Assembly: GCF_033807575.1 (NCBI RefSeq)
Contig: NC_084718.1
Location: forward strand, 16,633,991 to 16,697,990
DNA from: Cydia pomonella
Taxonomy: Eukaryota; Arthropoda; Insecta; Lepidoptera; Tortricidae
Direction of reading: 5' to 3'
Length of the DNA stretch: 64,000 nucleotides
Shown: in pieces, positions 55,471 to 64,000 of the stretch
How the letters are laid out: each line of letters starts with the position of its first letter
Position numbering within the stretch: the stretch's first letter is position 1
The notes under the pieces: model-generated
Databases searched by the model: none
The model's input: only the letters and a program-made list of their open reading frames with translations
Told to the model about the DNA's origin: nothing
Program-made: the position numbers and the translations under genes

Positions 55471-56183
55471 TAGTAACTACATGTTGGTATGGTGTTGGTA
55501 TACATATATAGAACTTCGTCTGCGTGGAATAATGATGATTAAAAATAACATACTGTTCCGAAGTATTAAATCGTAAATCATTAATTTCTCCGTTAATACT
55601 GTGGCGTTTGGAATGAGACTTTGTCCCTATATATAGGTTAGAAATACCCTAATCGACACGTCCTATTCATCTATGTCCAAAGGGTACAGACACGTTATAT
55701 TAGCAATCTGGTGTTGCTAAACAAACAAATAAATGCAGAAATAATAGATCAGATATCCGGATAAATTGTATCACCCATTGATGACCCACCGTTTTTACTG
55801 CACGTTAAACAATACAAGAACAAGTTTTTGTGGCGCCATCTATTGACGAGTAGAAACGCTGGGAAAACGCGGCAAAAACGCATCGGTTATATTGTCGGCG
55901 CGTTTCTCTGATCGAACAATTGCGAGCCTGATAGGTCAATTTCTAGCGTGCGTGCATGCGAAGCTTAAGAAATTGGTGTAAATAGCTTACGTACGCATCA
56001 TCATCATATCGCCCACTACTGGGCATATTTAGTAGAGATGCCACGAATATTCGGTACTCGGCCATTGTGCTGATATTTCGGTGTTCGGCCGAATATTGCG
56101 TACTATTCTGCCGAATACCTATTACACCTACTTATGAAGAAAAAAAATACAATTAAAGAGTAAATTATGGGAGCAGATGTAGG
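55471..56183. other. Intron sequence with repeat debris
   Basis: CATCATCATCATATCGCCCA and CTACTGGGCATA at 55996-56030, and GCCGAATATT phrases at 56040-56125, are common moth repeat fragments. A CpG patch with GGCGCCATCTATTGACGAG lies at 55832. Confidence 0.45.
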
Positions 56184-56320
56184 TTAGGTTTTTTATAATG
56201 TGTTTATATGTATTTTTCTGCCCTCCGGGCGGAAAGCGCTAAACGAAGTTGCCGCTTTCCGCCTCCGTCGGGCAGAAAAATAGTATGTGCACCATTTATT
56301 CATATTATAAAAAATCCTAA
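56184..56320. mobile_element. Hairpin MITE with GC-rich inner stem
   Basis: TTAGGTTTTTTATAAT at the left pairs with ATTATAAAAAATCCTAA at the right. The inner stem ATTTTTCTGCCC and GGCGGAAAGCG pairs with CGCTTTCCGCC and GGGCAGAAAAATA. Confidence 0.85.
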
Positions 56321-56365
56321 GCTAAGATATTTAATGAAAAAATAGGGATGAAAATAAATAAATAT

Positions 56366-56600
56366 TGGACATTCTTACACAAATTAACTAAGCCCTACAG
56401 TAAGCTAAAGAAGGCTTGTGTTGTGCGTACTCAGACACGATAAATGTAATACGTAGTACTTAAATACGTAGAAAACACCCATGACTCAGGAACAAGTATC
56501 CGTGTAATAAATGCCCTTACCGGGATTCGAAACCAGGACCATCGGCTTCATAGGCTTCATCGGCTTCACACTACCCAGTAGGCCAGACCGGTTGTCGTTG
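56366..56600 (-). mobile_element. tRNA-derived SINE, family 1 (diverged)
   Basis: The minus strand reads GACAACCGGTCTGGCCTACT, with a short internal duplication of the GGCTTCATCGGCTTCA type. The + strand left end is CAAATTAACTAAGCCCTACA. Confidence 0.75.
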
Positions 56601-57890
56601 AATGATTTAAATATCTTAATAAACGTTTTTTTTTTATGATTTTGGGCTATATGTAGGTACTCAAAACGTACGATCGTCGATTTTGTACTTCACTATGTTT
56701 TGGAAATATATTGAAGTTTCTGGTCACAAAAGATTTTAATTAGCTACAACTTAGTTTTTTATTTGCTTTTTTTCATTCGTCATTACCTTTAACTAAACCC
56801 CTGCACCATTTTTAAGTCTTTAAAATGAATGACAGTACCAGTAATTGTAACAGTAATTTACGCTATGCGTAATTTGACTTTTTATTACCTCACATACACC
56901 ATCCCGTAACACAACAATGAAATTATTTTACATTCGTCCAAAATATATAGACCTCGGTCACTAACTATTGTTACTCGTCGCCTGTAGCAAGCTATACTGG
57001 ACAAATAGACAATACAAACTTATAAATGCTGGTGGGAATATGTGGAACTAACCGTTTTACATACTAACATTTTAAAGCGTTTGATAGTAGCACCGCAATC
57101 AGCGGCAGATATAAGTTTGTAAGTGTGAAGCGAAAGTGTTAGAAGCATGAAACAGCCATGTCATACCGTGACATGACAAGACATGATAGCTGAGTGTGAG
57201 CGAAAGAATACTACATCTGGGATAGTTTTTGTTGCTAGTTATTACGTAAGTTAGTGTTTGGATTTAAGAAAAAAAAAGTGAAACTGGAAGAGCCGTTTGG
57301 TCGTTCGAGCCGGATAGTTAAGAATATGGAACAATATTGCTGAAACCTATTATGTATATAGAATATTATAGTACCTACTTGAACATTTTACTATCCACTT
57401 CAGCCCTAGAGGCCCTTAATAGGCCTTATTCTAAAATATACTTAAACATTTTATTACTTTATACAAATTAAAAAAACATTTTTTTTTTTGAGATATATGA
57501 AGCTATATTTTATTTAATTAAAACTTCTGAGGACGCCTTATATTTATTTCATATATATAAGTGGAAACCATTTAAGCTTTTTCCTGTTTACAACGATGAA
57601 ATCAGGTGTAGCTACCTACTACAATCTTGTTAATTCCAACATTATTCACACAACACAACAGTTAATTTAAACATTTATTCTCGAAGGTTTTACGCTGATA
57701 TTATTGTATTATTAAGTTTTTTCCTTGCATTTACTTCCCCTAAAATATAATATATTAGCACCTATTCAATCCAAACTCTATAAATAACACATTTTCGATC
57801 AAAGTGCTGGCAAAGATCAACAAACTCAAAGACAATCAACTTATGTCATTAAACTTACATATGGGAACGCTTACAAGCACTTTCGCCATT
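56601..57890. other. Intron sequence
   Basis: AT-rich, with a weak family E echo at 57110-57195 (TAAGTGTGAAGCGAAAGTGT, ATGTCATACCGTGACATGAC). No exon is seen. Confidence 0.4.
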
Positions 57891-58064
57891 TTCGCGAGAA
57901 AATGCAGCCTTAAGCTCAGTAAGGTCTTTGCCGCTGCCAGCCGCGCTTGACTGCAGCGTTCGATATTCAAATTGAAAGTTCTTTTCTTAAACGCGTTGTG
58001 TTAGTGGCGTGTATTTTGAATAACGTAACGGTTATTTTAAATATAACGGTTTATGTGATTAAAG
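57891..58064 (+). promoter_or_regulatory. Probable promoter and leader of a second short forked first exon
   Basis: CpG content rises (GCCGCTGCCAGCCGCGCTTG at about 57930). An initiator-like CTCAGTAAGG is at 57915. The leader shows no ATG between 57920 and the start codon used. The call depends on the exon that follows. Confidence 0.45.
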
Positions 58065-58180
58065 ATGACGTTGAATAATAATCAGCCGTATAATAGGGTG
58101 ACTAGTAAGCTGTTTGGGAAGAAGAAGAAAAATAAACGATATGTGAAAATGAAAGCGGGGACTTATAGCGGGAAAGAACG
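58065..58180 (+). CDS. f: Putative alternative first coding exon of forked (Lys-rich)
   Basis: ATG starts a frame of 38 codons plus CG reading MTLNNNQPYNRVTSKLFGKK, then KKNKRYVKMKAGTYSGKE. It ends at a good donor (GAACG then GTAAGG). The overhang CG plus the T at 63354 gives Arg and continues ANTAMDND in frame. A Lys/Arg-rich block (residues 19-30) could bind actin filaments or phospholipid; this is inference. It has the same phase as the other two candidate first exons, which is unlikely for all three by chance. I know of no domain here. Confidence 0.7.
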
Positions 58181-59520
58181 GTAAGGGTGTCATTCTGAAA
58201 ATAACTTACTAGTTTATTTAAAAACGATATTTATTTGCTAAATTAGTAAATTTTTGTAAGGCTTAGTTGCAAGACTAAGACTAACTAAATAAATAAATCT
58301 TATTTCGAATGTCTTTCCAAAGGTATGTATCTAAACTTATGAAATGTGTCTAATATGTATCGGTGGAGTCGGCGAAATACAGAAACTTCATTTGTCTGTA
58401 AAATAAATAACTTAATAAATAAACAATAAACAATTTGTAAAGATTTAAAATAGGTACTGCAACAACCGTACCTTACTTTGCAGTCTTTAAAAACGCAAGC
58501 GCCAATAAAATATAAAACATATTTTACAAGAAAACATTTAAAAGTCGAGCTGTTATGTTAAAACTGTATGGGTTGACATAATATAATATAATAGACATAA
58601 CACAAAAATATTTAGTATTTATTTATTTAATTATTTAATCTTTATTGCACATAAGAATACACACTGTACAATAGGCGAACTTAATGCCGTAGTATTCACT
58701 ATTCAATTTCTCATATGTATAAGTATTGTATATTTTCCCGCTCCTAATACTGTTTGATCTCTGTTTCGCCCGAGAGTTAACTATTTTTACTACTTTTACT
58801 GCGCAATCAGCGCAATAAAGTAAAAAAAAATGTGTCTCTGAAGTAAAAAAATTTTTTTTTTTTTTATATAAACTCTATTCTTAAAAAAGTATAAAAATCG
58901 ATCTTTTGACCGAGATTGTTTCATAAATAATATACGCCGAATCTACAAATTTTCAGTAACATGAATTGGCAAGCGTCGATTAGCTACGATAATCGATTAT
59001 TATCAAGCGGGCTGTACGCCGGCTGCTTGCTACTGACGTGGTAAAATAATTATTATTACTGAACTGATATGGATTTTATTATAAAATTGTGAAAAAAATA
59101 TCAAAATCTCCAATCCATGTGATAGATAAAACAGCGGTTGCATAACCAAAGACAATTGTATCCGTTGGATAACACTTGTGACCCCGCTGTTACACTTCTA
59201 TGTCAGGAAAAGTGAAACGTGATCCATCGATACTTGTACAAATTGAGATGCACTATTTCAAATACCGACCCTATTGTTTAGGTAAGAAGAGTAAAATTTG
59301 GTTGACAGCTTGACTTTATTGTCGCGGTTATACAGGAATCTAGATTTAGTCGCGGTAGTAAAGGTTTTGATCTAGATTTTGAGGCGCGGAAGAAAAGTAT
59401 AATTTGCGTATTATGAGGAAATTCGCACCCATACAGTGTATATTATGGTGAGTGTCGACATACCTGTAATATTATACAAGTCATGATATCTACTCATGAA
59501 TCTCATGATTTACTCGTAAG
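58181..59520. other. Intron sequence
   Basis: AT-rich. Debris at 58610-58690 (TTTAATCTTTATTGCACATA, also near 17738) is the T-rich 3' end of a retroposon in minus orientation. No exon is seen. Confidence 0.4.
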
Positions 59521-59537
59521 TATTTAATATTTTCGAC

Positions 59538-59978
59538 ATGTGTATCCTGCCTATCTTAACCTACGGCGCCCAAACTTGGTCATTAACAGAAGCTCAAAAG
59601 TCCCGACTCAAGATTTGCCAGCGAGCAATGGAGCGGAGCATACTTGGAGTCCGTAGAATCGATCGGATAAGGAACACAGAGCTGCGCTCCAAAACAGGTA
59701 TCGCAGATGTGGGTGTGAAGGCCGCCAAGCTCAAATGGGATTGGGCGGGGCACATCTGTAGGATGCACCCGGACAGATGGGCCAAAATAGCGACCGAATG
59801 GGCACCACAGATCACCCGAGGCAGAGGAAGGCCAAAAACGAGATGGCGAGACGACCTGGACTCATTTCGTAGCGACTGGCGGGAGCATGCACAAAGCCGT
59901 GACGAGTGGCGGAAAACAGGGGAGGCCTTTGCCCGGCAGTGGGACACAATATAGGCTATATAAAAAAAAAAAAATAAT
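59538..59978 (+). mobile_element. 5'-truncated RTE-like retrotransposon, ORF2 C-terminus
   Basis: A 138-codon open frame reads CILPILTYGAQTWSLTEAQK, then CQRAMERSILGVRRIDRIRN, KLKWDWAGHICRMHPDRW, RGRGRPKTRWRDDLDSF and EAFARQWDTI, before the stop at 59952-59954. This is the standard C-terminus of RTE-clade ORF2 after the reverse transcriptase core. Poly-A follows GGCTATAT, as in the shorter copy at 39415. A weak flanking repeat (TAATATTT with TCG) may be the target duplication. Confidence 0.9.
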
Positions 59979-61131
59979 ATTTGTCGTTTTACTCGTATTT
60001 AATATTTGTCTTAATATGCGATATTCTTTTGTTATGTTTTAGTTTTTTAAAGGACCAATAATGGTAAAGTAAATGTAAAAATCCGCTCTTTAATCTTCAT
60101 CTTTTTTGTAAGTTTTAATCTTTTCACAGGGGCTATTATTGAAGCTTAGCAGCAAATCTATAATCACAATTCTACTTAAGATTCTACAGTCTATTCATTC
60201 GATGGCCAAAATTATTGTCTTGGTAAAAAAAAAGAATTATGTTTAATAAAGTGCATTATTGATTAAATCACCGAATGAAAGTAATTTCGGTGATTTAATC
60301 GATTATGGCACAGTATAATTTTGCACAAAGGTCTGGAAGGAGAATCTAGAAAGACACGCAGAGTCTAAAAATGACAGACGTGCGTTTATTCTAGCTGAAC
60401 TATCTGATCTGTAGTTCACCAGAAAGTGTAACTTATGGATTCTACGATAAACTATCGTTCGCGCGATGTAGGATTTTCGCCGGTATTAACAACGCCATCT
60501 CCCAGTATATTCGGTAAACCAATCCCGTTAAGCGTTTTGTACAGGTAGTCCCTGTACATCTAAATAATGAGTTACATTTTCAATATTACATCATTACCTC
60601 GTTATTTGTTTATTTGTTATAAGCTAAAAGTTAAAATTTTGTTTGCACTTCCATAAAACACATTTTTGGACCACGTAACTTACCGAACTCTTGCCTCGTT
60701 GTTAATTACTCACTTTATCTTTGTTTTACGTATATGGCACCGACAATTATTTCAGACTATACACAAATTAAAGAACAGAAATGTCTAATCGGATACCCAA
60801 AATAAATAAATGCAAAAATTATGTTTGCAGAAGATATATTACTTATGAATAATGTATCTACATTTTAACATGAAACCAAAACTGGGCACTCATGAGTACA
60901 GACATACTGGTTGGCTGTTAAATGATAATTTCCCGATACCTTAAACGCTTGTTTAAAATGGCCTGAGTATTAATATTCTAAAGAACATTCATTTTTTTAT
61001 TTGTGGTAGAGAAACAGCGCGCGATGTTTAAGTTAACAAAGATGTAAAAAATAGACCATTTAGGAAAACGTTGGTTTTGCGTAGTTGTTCATCATAACTC
61101 TATTTTTTAGTTTAGGATAAGCAAGCTCAGT
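59979..61131. other. Intron sequence
   Basis: AT-rich. GATTAAATCACCGAATGAAA at 60263 and TTTCGGTGATTTAATCGAT at 60284 form an imperfect hairpin. No exon is seen. Confidence 0.45.
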
Positions 61132-61548
61132 GTAGGGTTCCGTAGTTACCCGTCCGTTAAAATACACTTTTTGCAAAAACTCAAAAACGGCTGAACCGCT
61201 ATAGTTCGCTATAGTTTTTCTTGTAAGCTTCATTTTTACGAGCTTTTTCATATTTTTTAGACCCATGGTTCAAAAGTTAGACCATGGTCGAAAAATGGGG
61301 ATGGTGTTTATAGTGTGGAGTGTCGTCGTCGTAAACGTAACATTTTCGGAAATAATCGCTCTGCAAGAAAAACAACACGAGTGTGTCCTTCACACGCCCC
61401 CCCCCCCCCCCTCTCCCTACACCGTCAGCACAACCCCCACCTCCGAGGACTTTTAGTATGTATATTTGGACACCACGAGGTATAACTGCTTACCATCAGG
61501 CAGGCCGTATGCTTGTTTGCCACCGACGTAGTATAAAAAAAAAAAAAC
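61132..61548 (+). mobile_element. Composite of two lepidopteran repeats
   Basis: AGGGTTCCGTAGTTACCCGT and CAAAAACTCAAAAACGGCTG through CGGAAATAATCGCTCTGCAA (to about 61380) is a high-copy moth repeat also present in pieces at 36.1-36.3 kb. A C-rich run follows at 61397-61412. Then ACTGCTTACCATCAGGCAGG and CTTGTTTGCCACCGACGTAG with poly-A is the + orientation end of the repeat seen at 42165. Confidence 0.7.
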
Positions 61549-63353
61549 TGTACCAATTTACAAAATTACACGAATTATTTCCGCTAATTGCCCATATCCG
61601 CTTAATTTGACGTGGCTACCATGTCAGTGTCACTATGATCTTTTAAAAACAATAACACTATTACGAACAGAGACCAATCATCTATTGAATCATGTTCGCG
61701 TAACAACAATGCGCAATATTTCATCGATGAATTAACTCAATCTGTCAACTTGAAACATTTATATATCCGCTTCTAAACCTTACTGGCAAAAATGTATCAT
61801 AACTTAGTAAGATTATTACTGTCCTTATGACCATTTGATGTGGGATAATACTTAAGGCATTTATTTGAACAATTGTCCTACTATCCCACGAGCATAATTA
61901 AACTAATTCTTCCTTGCTTAATGGCTATTTGTTCATTGAAGTTCATGTTACATAATTTGTGAATTCTTTCTATAGGTCGTTGAGAATAGTACTTGCCTAC
62001 TTATTCATTCATTGCTTTATCGTAAGATCACTATCTTTTGTTTAATTTAGTAGCATGTTACTCTACTTTCATTCAATGGTGTAAGTTTTTAAGTTCAGTT
62101 TAAACTTTATTTTTATTGTGCATAAGTTTTTGAAACTCTTTCGTAAAATGCATGTTTTAGAATACTTGGCCATTACTTTCATTTTCTGTTTTGTAATGGA
62201 GAAAGCAGTTTAATTATTTTGTCAATCCTGATAGCTTTGTTCAATAAATAACTATTATAAATATTCATAATCACGGTAACTCAGTGGTTTTTGATTGCCT
62301 CCCAATTTTTATAAAAAATAAGGCATTTACCACTGCGTTACTATCTTTTCACATTAATCAACATATATGAATTGTGGGCTACAAAATCCTATTATTTGGT
62401 TCAGGTACAATTTGGAAATATAAGTTTTATACACGAATTCAATATCTATTATACTTTTTTCTGGCAATAGATTAATGGCCATAAAAAAGTAGAATGACCC
62501 ATTAACATTTCTAGACTTTTCTATTATGGTACTACTTACCTACTGTATTATATAAATTTCTATCAATATTTACTTAATAGTGGTGCCTATCGTGACATGT
62601 CAATCATGTATCATGTATACCCTAGGAGGAAATTTTATAGCATTACTCTTCAGGAAAGAAAAGTTACAGCGACGGGAAACCAGGTTCCTGCTTTTAATGC
62701 ACAGTCATCAATCTATCATACCTACCCCTCTAGATCGAAGATAAAAAATAGTATACCTTGCGCATCGTATGATAGTACATAAGTCCTTTGGTAGAACATA
62801 ATAATGCAGGGCCCTGACAGGGTTTGTGGTAAACTGTAAACCCACAAAAGCAATGAATAATTCGTAAAAACGGCCTTACACCAAGAATGGTGCCAGGACA
62901 CCGGTGTCAGTGACACCGCAGTGAACGAATGCTAGCCAAGCGTGTAGTCCAACGCAACTAGTGGCGACCAATCGCGCGCGTGATGCGAACTCATCAACTA
63001 ATCGCGTTGTAGCATTTCACTGAGGCACAACAAACAAAATTGTTCGTTCGAAATTATATGAGCTGAATGAAATGAAAATATGTTTACCTTTAAAAAATTA
63101 CGAGTACGTACTATATTTTTATTCTTAAAATGTTAATATTTTAAATAAATTAATGTGCTAAACTTCCAAAAAACGTCTACAAACATTATAATTGACAATT
63201 ACTCCATATAAAAAAAAATCGACGCGATAGGATAATCATCATTTAACATGATTTTAGTGAGCTTATTAGTATTGATAATCTAATGAAGTTTCAAAGTCCC
63301 GTTTGTGTAGAATCCTGTAGAATTTGTAAACTAACAGCCGTTTTCTTTTCCAG
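61549..63353 (+). other. End of the 31.5 kb intron
   Basis: AT-rich. It ends with CCGTTTTCTTTTCCAG, a strong acceptor. No other exon was recognised. Confidence 0.6.
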
Positions 63354-63537
63354 TGCCAACACGGCGATGGACAATGACGTCACACCAGTATACTTAGCCG
63401 CACAAGAAGGACACTTGGCCGTATTAAAGTACTTAGTATTAGAAGCGGGGGGCCGGCTGGACGCGCGCGCCAGAGATGGGATGCTGCCTATTCACGCCGC
63501 CGCGCAGACTGGGTGCTTGGATTGCGTCAAATGGATG
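63354..63537 (+). CDS. f: Forked/espin-like ankyrin exon (downstream)
   Basis: A 184-base internal exon lies between the acceptor CAG at 63353 and the donor GTAAGT at 63538. It begins in phase 2 and ends at a codon boundary. It encodes 61 full codons: ANTAMDNDVTPVYLAAQEGH, LAVLKYLVLEAGGRLDARAR, DGMLPIHAAAQTGCLDCVKW and M. Two ankyrin repeats are visible: DVTPVYLAAQEGHLAVLKYLV with its loop, and the first part of DGMLPIHAAAQTGCLDCVKWM, which must finish in the next exon outside the window. TPVYLAAQEGHL followed by ARA-DGM-PIHAAAQ-G is the characteristic block of espin and insect forked. All four upstream donors (22939, 31843, 49439, 58180) join it in frame. Confidence 0.92.
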
Positions 63538-63630
63538 GTAAGTGATAGTTTTCTAGCCAGTACGTAATCCAGGTTAAGAGTCTAGAGCTACATGCTGAAA
63601 TAACATGAAATTTGGCATGGACAATTAAGT

Positions 63631-63890
63631 AATGATTAAGACACGTTTAAGATCTTGGAAAGATCTTTAAATGATCGATAACTAAACGACATGTGAAATT
63701 TGACGTTTATTTCGATTCCGCTGTGATCCCAGTAAGATCTATCTACGATATTTCTAACGTCAAAGTGACATTGTTTGCCCGAATCGAGCTGCTTCTGTCA
63801 ATTATACTACATTCAAACGTTATCTAAATGAGAACGTATCTACACCAGAACTTATCGTTATCGTATCTCATTCTTCGAATTGGGCCGTAA
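63631..63890. mobile_element. MITE, family F, inverted copy
   Basis: This is the reverse complement of 55208-55470: TTCGATTCCGCTGTGATCCC in the middle and CATTCTTCGAATTGGGCCGT at the right end. The left end is slightly decayed. It begins about 95 bp after the exon donor at 63537. Confidence 0.85.
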
Positions 63891-64000
63891 GTAATATATT
63901 ACTTATATTTCTAGGAACGAAAATTAATAAATACTAATTTCCGTTACTATAAGAAATAATAGGTACAAAGAATAAACTTTTCTATAAGACGATCTATTAC

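Noticed and set aside
63283..63353. Upstream extension of the last ankyrin frame (MKFQSPVCVESCRICK)
   Set aside because: This is intron read-through. The pyrimidine tract and CAG acceptor at 63353 mark the exon start.

Overview
The window is AT-rich insect nuclear DNA, almost certainly from a moth or butterfly. The evidence is its repeat content: lepidopteran tRNA-derived SINEs, many short inverted-repeat elements (MITEs), 5'-truncated non-LTR retrotransposons with RTE-like and pol-like C-termini, and TTAGG runs. Nothing looks bacterial or viral. Most short open frames are chance frames in introns or pieces of repeats.

The one host gene I can support is on the + strand and belongs to the espin/forked family of ankyrin-repeat actin-bundling proteins (Drosophila forked, f). 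Two ankyrin exons are visible, 31688-31843 and 63354-63537, with clean splice sites and matching phase. The gene continues beyond the right edge. Three further frames begin with ATG, end at a good GT donor, and leave the same two-base overhang that the ankyrin exons accept: 22029-22939 (303 residues plus 2 bases), 49351-49439 (29 residues plus 2 bases) and 58065-58180 (38 residues plus 2 bases). The simplest reading is a set of alternative first exons, each with its own promoter, giving isoforms that differ in N-terminus and in ankyrin content. This fits the known multi-isoform structure of Drosophila forked. CpG-rich, repeat-poor patches at about 3.1-3.9, 15.7-16.1 and 40.74-40.96 kb may be further promoters or noncoding first exons.

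Layout: 1-22 kb is intergenic or upstream intronic DNA full of repeats. 22-32 kb holds the long first exon, an 8.7 kb intron and the first ankyrin exon. 32-63 kb is a 31.5 kb intron that contains the two short alternative first exons. 63.35 kb holds the second ankyrin exon. The introns carry a layered transposon record: a CACTA/EnSpm-like element inside a mariner-like MITE (25.6-28.1 kb); a TTAA-flanked piggyBac-like element holding a LINE reverse transcriptase and a MITE (44.2-46.7 kb); a twin-primed LINE copy with 11-bp target duplications (20.7-21.15 kb); a LINE tail with 13-bp duplications (14.03-14.38 kb); and a decayed tandem array of about 200-235 bp units (47.76-48.95 kb) just upstream of the 49.35 kb alternative first exon.

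All calls are by eye. Family names for repeats rest on remembered motifs, terminal structure and target duplications, not on a database search.
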